Shown piece by piece: positions 10,531 through 24,759 of a stretch of 64,000 nt of DNA. The position numbers and the translations under genes were made by a program. The notes under the pieces were generated by a model. That model did no database searches and was not told the origin of the DNA. It was given only the letters and a program-made list of their open reading frames with translations. Every line of letters begins with the position of its first letter. Within the stretch, counting starts at the first letter, position 1. Where the stretch lies: contig JBITNC010000002.1 of assembly GCA_050084985.1 (NCBI GenBank), positions 6,262,001 through 6,326,000 of the forward strand. The letters are read 5' to 3'. The stretch is from Nageia nagi. Its lineage: Eukaryota; Pinophyta.

Positions 10531-10760
10531 TCATAATATCCTAAATTATTAAACTTAAATTTATTAGCTAATAAATTATTACAATGATTTGTAAAGTAAG
10601 AAAGAGAAAGTATTGTTTGACTGAGTGATTAAATGCTTTTCACGTTCATAATACCCTCAATTATTAAACTAAAATTTAGTAGCTAATAAATTATTACAAT
10701 GATTTGGAAAGTAAGAAAGAGAAAGTATTCGTTCGACTGAACGATTAAATGCTTTTCACG
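10531..10760. repeat. 115-bp tandem duplication upstream of exon copy B
   Basis: Two near-identical copies start at 10531 and 10646, sharing for example GCTAATAAATTATTACAATG and AAAGTAAGAAAGAGAAAGTA. The second copy runs into the promoter region shared with copies A and C. High identity means it is recent relative to the exon duplications. Confidence 0.9.
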
Positions 10761-11046
10761 AGCATATCATTAAAAACAAAAAATCAATTCTATACGTATT
10801 TTCCACCCAAATTAATTAATCAAGCGACCGACGGTGCGGGCCATTGCAGAACCCACAAATGTCCTTCCCGCGGAGAAAAGAATTTGAGAATTCCGAATAC
10901 CCGTCTTCTTGGGATGATCAATCATGGAAATGCTTCCAGTGAGACTGCAGGTAATGAATAAAGTAGTAGAGCACGAGAATCACGAGCAGATCAATCATTC
11001 ACAATCCACCAACCAGAGTTCTCAATACTCATATTAGGAAAGTCTA

Positions 11047-11067
11047 CGCGGTCTTATCTGGGCCAGG
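11047..11067 (+). promoter_or_regulatory. Conserved promoter block of bHLH first exon copy B
   Basis: CGCGGTCTTATCTGGGCC followed by AGG, 152 bases before the start codon, matching the blocks ahead of copies A and C. A second shared motif, CTGGGTATTACAGA, lies about 40 bases before the ATG. Confidence 0.55.
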
Positions 11068-11198
11068 CTTTTTCTTATAGCAAGTCGAATCCATAGCAAT
11101 GTTCCACTTTATCAAAGCCATCGGTTCCCTCTACCGAGTGGCGATTATATCTGGGTTCTGGGTATTACAGAACTTTGCTATTTTGAGGTAAAGCAAAA

Positions 11199-11678
11199 AT
11201 GGAATCGTTTGATTATCTGAGCAGCGTATCGCTGCAGGATTTGGAGATGAGCATGATGGAAGTGAGCAGCGGCGTCTTCTCTGTCAATGCCCTTCAACAC
11301 TATTCTTCTTCTTCCAATACCATGCCTACCACTTCTATTCATATATGTGATGGGGACTCCATGAGCTTTACAACTAGTGTGAATTCGGGTTACCAAGAAC
11401 TGCACGGATTGTGGAAGAATGGGGATTCTTCCTCAGCATTTTCGTTCGAGATTGATGAAGGAAAAGGAATGGCGAAAGGAGGAATGACGAAGGGCGTTGC
11501 GAAGAAGCAAGAGGAGGACTGCTTTTCTGGGGAGAGCGATCGTGGTGAGGAGGAAATGAAGTGCTGGAATAAGAAACGCATGACGGAGGGCAAGAACGTC
11601 GTCTGCGAAAGACAGCGCCGTAGGAAACTCAATGAGAGGCTTTATGCATTGCGCTCCCTTGTTCCCTTCATCACCAAG
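11199..11678 (+). CDS. bHLH transcription factor, first exon copy B (160 codons)
   Basis: An open first exon (MESFDYLSSVSLQDLEM...LVPFITK), closely related to copies A and C. Basic region and helix 1 read VCERQRRRKLNERLYALRS, with the DNA-contact Glu and Arg residues kept. The donor GTAAGAG follows in phase 0. Unlike A, it has extra codons in the Lys/Glu-rich linker (GMAKGGMTKGVAKKQEEDC). No helix-2 exon follows before copy C. Homology with copy C begins about 950 bases upstream of the ATG. Options are the same as for A: truncated duplicate, or alternative first exon joining 29934 across an intron of 18.3 kb. Confidence 0.75.
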
Positions 11679-12790
11679 GTAAGAGGCCAAAACCCATTTA
11701 AATAATTCGAGACTTGGGAGTGTATATAATATTGCAGTCCGTAGCTGCAGATTTTATTTCAGTTATGGCTATGGGCATCTGCATAAAACATGCCATTCTT
11801 TCAGAATAGGAAAACTAATCCAATCTGCATTCATATCAATAGTTAAATATACAAGAAACAATAAGAATGCTTATAATCTATGATATTATGAGATCTATAT
11901 AAGTCATGGATCACTTCTAGCATTCTAGGCTGAAAAAAAATTACTTGGTGTTGTCTTGAGGGTCTTTGTTAGATTCAGGGACAAACTGATCTTATTGTGT
12001 CAGTGTGATCATCCTCATATTTCCTAGTCGAACATCTTTCAGGTTAGAAGAAGGATAAGATGAATCTAAATGTGGTGGTCTTCTTTGAACTATTGCTGAG
12101 TAGGACTTTCCTAAGATTGAATATTTCTTGATGAAAGGGATAATGCATCTTTAGTCTTTATAATTGATTCATGATTTTAATGTATAAATTATCTGAATAA
12201 GTAATAATATCTACCATGTATTTAATATATTTAATAGTAAACAAAGCAAATGAAAATAAAATGTTCTTTGGATTCTATCTTAACATTGAATAATCTACAG
12301 ATATACTACTTCTAAAAAAGTATTGATTTATTTCAATATGTAATTGATGAGAGTAAACTCTTAGCTGAACTAGAAGAAATCTGAGAATAAACAAAATGAA
12401 ACACAACCCACAAGAAAGTTAACTTTTAAGGTCCTTATTCTTACATGAATATGGAAATGGTAACTAGTATTACATTTATTTTGACTACTCATCCAAGTTC
12501 CAACTGAGGATAACCAGTATTTATTTTGACTAATATTCAACTGAGGATAACCATTTCGCTTTCCAGGTAGCATTTTCTGGTGCATCTTGAAGATTGTAGG
12601 GTTTATCAGAGTCTCCTCTGAACTTCCAATCTGAAGATTGTAGGGTTTATCAGAGTCTACTCTGAACTTCCAATTTAATTCGTACATAAATAATCTCTAA
12701 AACTGTTAGAAGTAGCCATCTTTCGTACATCAAATGCAACAGTAAACTGTAAATATGATTTGATCTTAGTATGTTTACGCATAGTATAGA
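11679..12790 (+). other. Copied start of intron 1 behind exon copy B, with an insertion
   Basis: The first 170 bases and the part from about 12570 to 12780 match intron 1 behind copies A and C. Roughly 700 bases in between (11860-12570) have no counterpart and look like an insertion. A 44-bp tandem duplication (12588-12631 and 12632-12675) lies in the second part. Confidence 0.6.
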
Positions 12791-15700
12791 GTCTTAAAGC
12801 ATAAAATAGTTTTTTTTTTTTTTTTTTTCAATTAAGTTGCATAGTTTCTATTTGACGGAATAGATACGCCATTAAAAGCAGTTTTTACATTTTTTTTTTT
12901 TGCCCTTATCAAAATAAATAAAAAGAAATTTATTTTAACATTCTTAAATTCAATTATTTGGAAGATCTATCAAAATTAATAGTATATATAATATTTATGT
13001 AATTAAATTGCTCTTTCTAAAAAATAAGATTCATAATAAAATAATTGAGTTTGGGATATTTATAAAAAAAAAACTTCATAAAGTAAGAAATTATAAAAAT
13101 GGTCTTGTATCATCTTAAGTCATAACTACATTTATATTGTTTGTTGGGCATTTTTCATACTTTCTTCCCACAAGAAGAATAAACCACCTTCCACTATCCA
13201 CTTCGCATCCATGGTTGTACTTTGTAATGAGGGTTGTCTAAAAGAGGTTGCTTTGCAAAATATTCATGATATCATAGACTCCTATGTGTATGTCTCACTT
13301 ACAGTATGTGAAGAAAGCCTTGCCCATGATCCATACTCCCATTCTCAATGGCAATTAGTCGAATACATAATGTTCCTATGTTGCAATTTCCTAAATAAAT
13401 ATTCAACTTCCTTAACAAACATATTCTATACATATTCTGCAATCATTTTGTTGGTGTAAGGCTTTCTTCTAAATGTAGCACTATAATAGATAGACATATG
13501 TGGAGAAGTCTATTATGTCATGCACATTCTACAACTCATGCACAACCTCATTGAGATGATCCTTTGTACATAGTGCAACCATGGGGTGTGGAATGGGCAG
13601 AGTAGAGGTTGTTTATTCTTTGTATGGGAAAAAAGTGTGAGAGACATCCATGAGACAATCTGAATGCAATCATGACTTAAGGTGAGAGAGGGTCATTTTT
13701 GTAATTTCTCAATTTGTGAGGGTTATTTTTGTAAATGTATCTTGTTTTAATTATATTTATTTAATATTTATAATAATATAATGTTAGATTTTAATTTTAT
13801 TTTTTAAAATATTTAATCAAATTATTCTAGTGATATTATTTTTATGTTCATCCATGTTAGAGGAGTTGGAAAGTAATGGAAACACTCTATGGGATGTCAA
13901 GGTTAAATCTTCCCACCCTAAGTGGTTAAACAAATAAAACCTTATAGAAAAATGAATTATGATCAAGGTCAATCTTGAGTAACTTTGATGGAATAAATAC
14001 CTCTAATTATGATATATCAATCAAAAGCAATCCCTATAAAGGAGTTATGTTTTATCCCACACACACATATATCGATAAATAGATGAACATATAATATTAC
14101 ATAGAATCAATATAAATTAATAATTGTATAGTAATGTAAAAATAATAAAATATATTTATTGATAATTGGTAAAACTTAGACATTTAATTATGATGAAAAC
14201 TTTAAACTTTATTAATTTTATACATTAAAATATGATATGTTTTAAAGTTAAAATTTAAAATATGTCATAATTCTTATTCATTAATATAAATGTTGTATGA
14301 TTTTAAAACTTTCTTAGAATATTGTATTCATGATATTAGTATCAAGAAAGGTATATGTTTTCTTAGTACAACTCATGCTCACAACCTTTAATTGGACGAG
14401 ATTCATAAATAATATTAGATACAAGGCATACCATGTAAACAAGCAAAACATATGTTAAATTTTGTGAATAAATATTATGCTAATGAGCTATTCTTCAATT
14501 ATATTTAAAGGAATAAAAATTTAATGCTTTAATTATAACAAGATTATTTTATTAGTCTTATGAGAGCCTATTTCACCCTTGTCCCTTATAGGTATAATTA
14601 TTGATCTAAGGCTGCTAAGTTTTCTTAATGGAATATGGCAACATCAACAAAGAATGATAAAAAATAAAATATATAAGAAGCAAAGAAAAATGAAAAAATT
14701 TAAAAAGGGAAAGGACATATGATTATTCAAAAGAATAATAGTAGATTACATTTAATTAAGTGAATAATATAGAATAAAAAAATGCGATACTAGAGCAAAG
14801 TATTGAAGTCTTTAAGAAAAGTGTAAGAACAAAGTGAAATATAATATAAGCAATCTCTAAGAAAATATGTGTGGGTTATGTTATTCCATCTCCCATTCAA
14901 GCTATACTCTTAAAGATATTTGTGGATCCAAATTTATACAACAATATCATGGTGAAAATTAGATAATTTTGATATGGACATTAAACTATTTCAGATGATT
15001 CAGCTTATGTAAAATATCCAAATATGATTATGTATCTTAATAGTGTATTATTAGTCACACAAGCCCACCTTCCTATTCCACTCTATGAGAAAAGATCAAA
15101 CTACAACAAAGGGATTAAACCTAAATTAGACCTAGTTGAAATTACTTGTTCAAATTTATGCACTAAGCATGAACTTCCACACATAATAATTATTCTTTAT
15201 GACCTTACTTAACATTTCATTTATTATGTTCAATTACAAATTTTTGAAACATAATTCTACAATTTTTCCTAATTTGACTTACCAAGGTTCAAAGTGAACC
15301 ACTTGCTCTATCAACAAGAAAAGGATAATACACCTAAATTCTAAGAGGATAATTTATTATCTCAAATCTATGGGAGGGTAAATAATTTGTATTAATTAAT
15401 CAATACCTACTATTCATTTCTTAAATAAAAGCATATTCTACAACATCATTTGAAAGCAATAAAATATATAAGAAACTACCTAATATTAAATTTAGTCTAG
15501 AGGTATATAATAACATTTATAAATATTTCATCCTTCCATACATTTAATAAATACCAAAACAATATTACTATAATAATGCCTACAACATTAAATTACTCTC
15601 TTGAATCTTAAACTTTTTATTAAAATCCTAGACAACTATTGATGTTCTTATTTGTATGCTTTACTTGTAATAACTTTTCTCCTTCTAAAACCTATGATGT

Positions 15701-16980
15701 GCAACCTCTCTTTGTACTAAATGATCTCCTCTTAGATATACTTTTGATTAGCTCCCTAAATGAGTGGAAATAACATTTATTTATAGGCTTCCTTGATGGG
15801 TACATTGATGTCATTCCCATTAATGGTGGTACTAAGGCAAGCATTCATAATAATGGTGGTAATTGAGATAGATTTGGCTCCATTCTTTGTAAATATTTTC
15901 CAATACATCTTTTAAAATATATAAAACTTATGTCTTCCAAAAGTGGCTGGTGTAGGTTCCTTTGGTTATATATTATCACATGTTTTATAAGAGCTAAATT
16001 GTATAGGTTCTATAATGTGTGGGTGCAAGTTTTACCTTCTAATCACTATTAGAAATTCTAAATATATATATATATATATATATATATAGATTATTTCCCT
16101 TTCAAAAATCATGGGTGTGAGCTCTCCATGTTCGTTATCATTGGTTTTACAAATCACAAAAATTTAGTCTTCCAAAATATGTAGGTTTGATATGAAGGAC
16201 TTGCTCAATTCTTTCACTATGATATATTTTATTAAGTATTAAAATTAGTTTTTTTTTTCCAAAACCATTAGGTATGAATTGATCTACTTACATTTATTTA
16301 TTAAAGGTTTTGCATTTTACAAATGACATTTTTCATATTCTACAAATTATACAATGTGTGTCTTCCAAAATTCACAGGTGTGATAAGGATTATGCATTTT
16401 AAATTTGTGTGAAATAAAACTTGTCCTTAACAATTTCTACTACACCATGGGTGTCATGCAATGCTCCTACATCAAACTCTTGGGGTACAAAAATATGCGA
16501 GCTTCTACTCATAGGTTCTCATTTCAAATGAGAAGCTTATTTAAATGAGAAAACTCAAGCTTCTAAATCCATGAATCTTCTTCAAGTCCTTATCCCTTCC
16601 AAAAGATAATGTATTCTTTGAACACTTTACCTTTTATTTTCTTAACTAATCTTTCTTGTGATGTCTTCTTAATTTTTTCTCTCTTTTTATTTTGTAGTTG
16701 ATCTATCTAATCTTTTACTCCTAGGCTTTCTCCTTTTGGTCATCCTTTATCTCTATGATATTCATTTTTACATATGGATGAAAGTTTAAAATATTAAATA
16801 TAGGAGATATATTTAATCCATGAGGTAATTCAACCTCAAGCAATATTTACTTTATTTTTACATAGTTTTATCTTCTTATACTTCAACTTGTTACAAGTCC
16901 CTTTTATAACCTCTCATTTTGCAATAATACCATCACTAAATCACCCACTAAGAATGACTACATACCCTTCTCTTGTCATC
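12790..16980. other. Long AT-rich stretch without recognised genes
   Basis: Scattered short open frames show no family motif. There are poly-T runs near 12810 and 12890 and a TA microsatellite at about 16059-16088. The right end (from about 16500) may belong to the 3' region of the Gypsy element that follows, but no LTR boundary was seen. Confidence 0.5.
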
Positions 16981-16989
16981 AATCCTCCC

Positions 16990-19900
16990 TTTGTACTTCA
17001 TATTTCTCTCCTAGATTTATTTTTTGTGATTACATTGTGGAACTGCTTCATATGCTCTATAAAGTCTTCAATAAATACATTCTTTATATCAACTACCACT
17101 TTCATTAAATCTATAAATCCTCTTGGTGATCTTCCATACATAATATGAAAAGGTGAAATAATTATCAACATATTCACTAAGTTGTTATAGGTAAACTCTT
17201 CTTGGTATAATATTATGCATCCCATTACTTTTGTTTATCTCCCCCTAGATATTTAAATAAGTTTTCTATAATCCTATTTATCACTTCACTTTATCCATAT
17301 ATTTGAGTATGATAGATTGAACTAAATTCCAATCTCATGCCCAATTTCTACCATAATATTTTCCTAAAATATCTTATAAACTTAGTGTATCTATTGGAAG
17401 TTATTCTTCTTGATAATCCATGCTATCTTACTACCTCTTGGAATAATAGTTTACAATATTTGAAGCATCACTAGTTATTTTGTATGGTATAAAGTCTTTT
17501 ATCTTCAAGAATTGATCCAACACTATGAAGATGCTATCATGGCCACTATGTGTTCTTAGCAATCCCAATATAAAATCCATGTTAATTTCTTCCCAAAGTC
17601 TACTAGAAATTGGTAAATTTTTATACAATCCCATATTTTTACTAGTCCCTTTTACTAACTAACATGCTCTACATCTAGCAACAAATTTCACTACATATTT
17701 TAGTAACCTATGATAAAAGCATTTCTTCATCCTTTTATAATTCCTTCATGTCATCTAAACCTACTACAACTTTTCTACCTAATGTATCAAATTTACCTTA
17801 TTTTGGCTATTTATGTTTCTCAAATCTTAGCAATGAGTTTAAAATACAAATTCCTTAGATAATTAATGCTTCAACTTCTTGAATGCCTATATGATGGCAT
17901 ATAACTTCTATTCATATTTTAAATATCTTTATTTTGACTCATTTAATTTTTGGTTAAAGAATGCTATTAGTTTCCCTTTTTGGCTTAATGTCATAGCCCT
18001 AATCTCTTTTCCTTTAGCATCATAATTAACTTGGAACACCTTATTGAAATTGATTCCCTTAATATTGACTTCTCCATTATCCTCTATTTTAATAATTTGA
18101 AATTCTCTTCTACCTCTAGGGTTCATATAAATATTTGCTTTTTCATGTAGGAAGTGAACACTCCATAAATCCCACTAAAGTTTGAAATAAACTTTCTATA
18201 GAAACTAGCCAATCCATAGAATATTTGAATTATATGATATTCCTTAGTATAGGCCACTCCTTGATCATATCTACCTTAGCTATGTTTTCATCTTCAATCC
18301 ATCTCTTGAGATCATAAATCCTAACAATATTGATTCTTTTTTAAGAAAGAGCACTTTTTAAGGTTGATCATAAATCTTTCTTACCTTAATCTTAATAATA
18401 CTTGCCTTAGTTGTTACAAGTGTTATTATTTACATTTAATATTTATAAGGATGTCATCTACAGATACTAAGATAAACTTTCCTGATAATGGTTCCATGAT
18501 ATCATTCACTAATATTCTCATAAAAGTACTTAAGGTTCTCATCAACCTAAAAGACATAACTAACCACTCATACAATCCAACTTTTTTTCTTAAAATCATT
18601 CTTACATTTATCCCCTTTTCAAATCCTAATGTGATGATACTCACTCTTTAAATCTAGCTTTTAAAAATATCTTGCTCCACATAAATAATATCATAGGTCA
18701 TCCATACAAGGTATGGGAAACTTATTTCTTGGGATCTAACACTAGTGGTACTACACATGGACTAAGGTTATCATTAATTATTCTTATTTATATCAATTCA
18801 ATTCAATTGTAATCTTCATGTCCACTCTATGGGGTATCTTCTTTAACAAACTAACTCCAAATATTAAGTCTATCTGGTGGGAGATCTTTTTCATTGATGG
18901 AGATCTTATTAGTAATTCTTGGGTAACTATATCAACATAATCATCAATTATATATTCCACTTCATTAGGTATTTTCTCTTCCTTTATCTTTTCCTATATG
19001 GAAATATAGAATAATAAATTTCATTTTCTTTAAAATCATTCAAGAATTTCTTACTTTATAACAAACTTATTTCGCTCTAATTGCTCTCTTCAGTTTTAAG
19101 TTTTAATGGTGTGAATTCAAAATTTTAACTATTCTTCCAAATGGAGAGTATATTCTTCTTTCAATGATGTATTACATTTATAACATACTACCATAGTCTT
19201 CCAAAGAACATGACAAGCATCCATGCATATAACATCACTCCAAAAATTATCAATATACACTCCAAGTACAAGATTTTTCCTATACCTTTAGGAAACCATA
19301 ACTTGATGTCCCTTATCTAAGCATGAGACTTTATGTGGTTATGGATGGGTATTATAAGTCTTCAAATTTATCTTATTAACCATCTATGTTAATATCATGT
19401 TCTTAGTATTTCCATTGTCCATAATCGCAATACAAACCTTTCCTTCACTTATGCACCTTATCCTAAAGATGCTTCTTCTATACCATTGCTCTTCTACTTT
19501 TCTATTTGGAGTGATCAAATTTCTCCTTACCATGAATTTTTCTCTAGCTTCAGTTGCAATAGGACCTTTATTATCTTCTTCTTCTTATTCTTTAGTGTAT
19601 TGGGCCATATTTATTGTATTATCATTATATATACCATCTCTCATTGGTTCCTTACATTCAAATGGCCTATGGTCTTGAGCTCCATACTTGTAACACTCAC
19701 TGAACTTATTAGATTTTTGGTCCCTTCATTTAGATTGATGTCCTTTTCCTCTATATGATTGATTTAATTTATTTCCCTCTTAGGGTTACTTGAACCATAA
19801 TCTTCTTCTTTCTTCTATGATTTATCATATTTTTCAAAATATAATCCTTTATCTTTTCTAATATTGGAATTCTAAATGGCTTTTCTTGCAAACTTATCCT

Positions 19901-20650
19901 CAATATTTAGTGTATAATAGTATGTCTCCTGTATTGAACATATGTTCAATATTCCTATATCACCCTAAATGTTCAATCTTAATTCATTTATGTACCTTTA
20001 AATTTTTTCCTCGATCTCTTTGGTAAGCCCTACTCTAATGATCAATTGATAAAATTCCTTGGTATAATCCTTTACACTCATCTATCTTTATTAGAGATTT
20101 TGTATCAATCTAAGTAAGCTCAATTCATACTTTTATAAAATAAATTTCTTCTTTAACTTTGTTAACATTCAATTCTAAGACTTGATGTTGGTTTTACCTT
20201 CCTTCACTCTTTTCTTTTAAGTTTATTCCCACCATAATGACACATTTTCTTTTAATGTTTTGAAAACAAACATAACCATTTTAGCATCTTTGATATTTTC
20301 AATATTAAAATATTTCTTTAATTTGAAGATATAGTCAATCAACTCTTTTGGGTTTAAGCTTCCATAATAGTTAGGAAAATGTATCTTTGGTTTACTTCAA
20401 TTCTTCACTATTACCTTAGCATGTCTCATTTCAAGAGAATATTCCTCTTCTTCTAAACCAGTATCTTCTTCATATTAATTGGATTCACTTTCTTCCAACT
20501 CAACATATCTTCTTCCTCTACGGTGGCCTCTTTCAGTAACTCAATGATTTACTTCTTCTACACCTACCAATAATTGTTTCATCTATCATAGTTCTTCCTC
20601 CATTGTTTCTTCCCTTGTATTGCATCTATTTGATCTTCATCCTCCTTTTT
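16990..20650 (-). mobile_element. Decayed Gypsy (Ty3) LTR retrotransposon
   Basis: From high to low coordinates on the minus strand the parts are: gag (LWWE near 20245), a mutated CCHC knuckle near 19660-19700, reverse transcriptase around 18430-18650 (GLYEWLVMSF, VDDILI), RNase H around 17930-18050 (VNYDAKGKE, IAFFNQKLNESK), integrase core start around 17440-17630 (INMDFILGLLRTHSGHDSIF) and integrase C-terminal part around 17000-17200 (SPFHIMYGRSPRGFIDLM). This order with integrase last is that of Gypsy. Stops and frameshifts occur throughout and no LTR could be delimited. In the knuckle the second Cys is Tyr (CYKYGAQDHRPFEC), so it could not bind zinc normally. Confidence 0.8.
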
Positions 20651-20839
20651 GGAATTCTCTAAGTTATTCACCAAATGATCTTGGTCACTACTACATTCTT
20701 CTTCCCTAGATATGATAGGTATAAATTGCTACTATTATAGTTATGAATTATTATTTCTATAGTTATGAATCATGAATACAATGGTGATGAGCTATTAAAA
20801 TCTTATTATTGCTAAATTATTTCATTCAATACTCCAAAA

Positions 20840-21200
20840 AGATGAAGATATCTATCAAAATACTAAAAGGAAATTCAAATTTATGGTGGGAACAAGTCCA
20901 AAAGGAAAATTTTAAGGTAAAGCAAAGATTAAAATCTTGGAAAAAAAATGTTGAATAAGTTAAAGTAGAAGTTTGTTCCTACAAATTATAAATTTAATGT
21001 ACTTAGAAAACTCTGAAAATTTTGACAAAGGGAGATGAATATGAAAGACTATATGAAGGAATTTTATTAATTAACCATTATAATTAGACATACTAAGGAG
21101 AGCAAGGAAAATATTTTTAGATATTTCAAAGGATTGAGATTGTCCATTTCTACTATCCAAGTTGATAAGTCATGATAGATGAATTTCTCAAATAAGAATC
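20840..21200 (+). pseudogene. Gypsy gag remnant, plus strand
   Basis: With frame changes, the plus strand gives a retrotransposon gag pattern: GGNKSKRKI, a Lys-rich stretch, KFVPTNYKFNVLRKL and MNMKDYMKEFY followed by IRHTKESKENIFRYF. This fits the plant Gypsy gag domain (PF03732 type). It is in opposite orientation to the Gypsy element on its left and may be the 5' part of an element whose integrase piece lies at 24760-25600. Confidence 0.6.
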
Positions 21201-21291
21201 ATAAGAGATTTGTTAGCAACTCCTTTCAAATATTTTTTAGGCTTGGCAACTTTGATGAGGTTAGAGGAGGTATGCTCCTTGATTGGTCAAA

Positions 21292-23900
21292 ATGAATTTT
21301 TTATCTTGGAATATTAGAGGCTTAATGGATCCAATCCGAAGATACATAGTCAAAGATGAAGATTTTTTTTATCTTAACCAATATGATTCTCCATGTTTGA
21401 TTTATCTCCAAGAAATTAAAATTGTTGACTTCAATTTGTAATATGCATGTTCATTTATTTTTCCATGTAGATAAATTTATACTACTAAGCATCCTCATGG
21501 TTGAGGGGGAAGCTATCATTCTCATTTTTTTCCAAACAAAAATTGAGTTTTGTTACTTGGGTGATAGGCCCTTCACATCAAGTAGTTTGGATATTGCTAG
21601 AAGTTAAGGGAATTTATTTCAATATTGTCAATATTTATGCATCTAATGATGCCCATGAAAGGACGTACATGGCCTTTGGAGATGGTGTACCCTTTCATTA
21701 CTACCTATGGTGATATAGGTGATGTGTAGGGATTTCAATATTATAGAAAAAGGCTTCAAATAAAATGGTTCATATCACATGTAAATGATCTATTAAGGTA
21801 AGAGAAGCTTGCATTTTATGAAAAATAAATTAAGACTATTATATCCTAATTCATGCTTTACAGCATATCAATTTCCTAAACACCTTTAGTATATGTGGTC
21901 CAATTATCAAGAAGATCATGCAAGAATTCTTAAATAAATGGATAGAACTATGTTGTTTAATCATAGAAAATTTAACTTTCATCAAACAATACCTTATGTA
22001 CCTATTGTAAAACCCATATTTAGCATGGTGTCTTTTGACCATGCTCTTATTATGTTCATAATGACTAGCACTTATTTTCCTTAGAGGCATTATAAATCTA
22101 TTTTTTTAATACTTATTTTCTTTAGTACCCCTCTATGATGATTTGTATTCAAATATTATAGAATCTAATCCCTAGGCCTATTAGCAATAAGGGATAGATT
22201 GAATGGTGTAATAACAATATAATTTGCATAATTATTTTTCTCTACATTATGGGTAAGAAGGTGGCTCAATTATGAAGGAATTCCATCTTGGTTTTTTTAT
22301 GGATAAGTTGTCCAAAGAAATTATATGAATTAAGGTTAGTCCTCTCATTCCTTCTCTTTAAGCTTATGTTGCTCATATCTTCCATAAACTTTAATTTATT
22401 GAGCTATATGAAGCCAAAGGAGCATAAATAAAATCCCAACTTTACTAGTTGAAGATTGGGGATACAATCATTAAGAAATTCTTCCAAAGGCTTTGACTCA
22501 CCTCCCCTCAATCTACTCAATTTAAATCCATTAAAGAAAAAAGGGTTAGACTTACTTTCATACCTAAGATTTCTAAAGCTTTGACTTTATATTATACAAG
22601 TTTTTTTTACCAAAGCTTTTACTACTAAGAGGGAATAAGTGCTTCTTAATGATAGGGATGTGACAAAATTCTCTTTATTTAGTATATAATTGATGGTCTC
22701 TCCTAGATGATGAATAAAAAAAAACAAGGTCTAGATGTTTGTCCTTATGAATTTTACAAAGCATACTAAGATTTTCTTGGCTCTAATCTTCATAAGGTAT
22801 ATCTTGAAGCCTTAAAAATTGGTTCTTTGGTACCAATTATCAACAAAGGTAATATCAAGTTTACTAAGGAGAGACTTGAGGCATGGGGATGATTGACTAT
22901 CAAAGATAAGGTATAACCCTCCATGATAAATGTATAGTGCAAGTGGTGAAAGGCACAAAAACATGGAAAATTCTAATTATCACTTCATCTCTTATATACT
23001 TCCTCTCAATAAGTGAGTAAGGAAAGGGATAGACTTTCCTTCAATGGTTCTTACATCAATGTTTGTCAAAATCCCTAGTTCTTTTTTAATTAGAATCACT
23101 TGATGAGCTTAACAATAGATTATATTATGGATTAGATGGAAGGGAGTAAATTCCCATAAAGAATTTTTTATTAATTCCCTCAATATTTGGTGGTATTATA
23201 TAATTAATTTATTGTGTGCTCCTATAGCTTAAATGAAATGGGTTCATGCCAAGAAGTTCCTTAAATGAGGTATTATCCTAATTTAATATTTCATGCCCAA
23301 GCAAACTCAGGATTAGATTCCATGAAATAGCTTCAAATGCATGTTCAACCTAAATAATACAAACAAATTAACTTATGATATCATTATTGAGCTTACTTCT
23401 TTCTCTCTATTGTACAAAATTGGAGTGAGAATTCAAAATCCTTAGTGGAAGGATTGGTATTTTAATGTGGACATTCCACTTCTTAATTATTCATCCTAAC
23501 TTGGATATTCATGGATTTTTCCTATTTTTCATATGATTCCTTGACTCAATAAGTGTGATTTAATTTCCACTAAGTCTAGATGGAAATTAATGTTCCTCTC
23601 TATATGGACTCCTTATAATTAATGTTGAATACACTCACTTGGATACTTATGAACCAAATTCTTCCTATTGGTGACCACCTAAAATACTTAAGTGTTCCTA
23701 ACCTAAGGTATACTTTATGCAATGATTATGAGTCCTATATTCATATATTTTGGTCTTATATGTTGCTTATTTTTTTCCCCTTTTATGCTTGGTAATTTTT
23801 CTTGGCAACATGCTTTATTAGGCAACTCTTTCATCCATATCATGTCACTTCATGAAGTTCGATAGATTTTAATAAATAGTTTTCTCTTTCATATTTAAAA
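21292..23900 (+). mobile_element. Decayed LINE (L1-type non-LTR retrotransposon), ORF2
   Basis: The start at 21292 reads MNFLSWNIRGLMDP, the beginning of an APE-type endonuclease, followed by YLQEIK (catalytic Glu motif) and VNIYASND. Around 22730-22880 the reverse-transcriptase entry is readable (LDVCPYEFYKA, then EALKIGSLVPIINKGNIKF). Near 23620-23770 there is a zf-RVT-like end (WILMNQILPIGDHLKYLSVPN, then HIFWSYM). Several stops and frameshifts separate these parts. It lies between two Gypsy pieces of the same strand and may have inserted into that element. Confidence 0.75.
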
Positions 23901-24759
23901 AGTTCATAATTGGACTATTTTCATATATTAACCTTCTATAGGATCCATTATTTTTGATAAAATAAAAGTGTTTAATTATATGTGTTTATAAATATGTACT
24001 CAAGCAGATAAAGTTGTAATGGATTTAGATCATATATACTTTGTTTGATTGTTAGGAGAATGCTTCTTGTTATATTAATTAAGTCATTATAGATAATTCT
24101 TTATAGGATCAAGCATGCAGGTCTCCATCACATTGGTATCCTCTATTGTATGTTTGATCCTAACCTACCAACTAACATTAGTCACAACCCTTGCTAGTGT
24201 AGAAGCAACTCCATGATGTAAACACTAGCTACTCATGAAAACAACATGGTGGGTGGATGCATCGCTTGAAATTTCTTAGCACATTATGGGGTACGATAAT
24301 AAGAGAATTAATGATATGATACTCCAAATCATATTGATGGTATATGGACTTCACACACCTTTGGTATTCACCACCTACACATGGCTAGGAAGATTTGGGT
24401 ATGGTAGTAAATGATGGCATACACAAAGGTGATGGATGGGACATTCAACCACTTATTTCTAATTAATGGTAGTACTTGATGAAAAATGAAGCACCTTTAA
24501 TAGATGCCTCCCATAAGGTTTGATGATCTCTCTTTTAATATTTTAACATGATGGGTTATTTGTTAAGATGATCATCTCAAGTCATTTTGTACATATTTTT
24601 TTAAATTTATCCTAACCTCAAGTTAGGGTTAGTGTGAACTCACTTTAGGGTGTGACTTATTCTACCTGATCTTCTTTTATTGTAAAGGAACTTAAATTTA
24701 TTAATTAAACTTTCTTTTTATCAAAAAACTATTTATCATCAAAGATATATATAAATAAT

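Noticed and set aside
19397-19758. Overlapping plus-strand frames of about 90 codons
   Set aside because: They lie antisense to the Gypsy gag/protease region and have no motif of their own.
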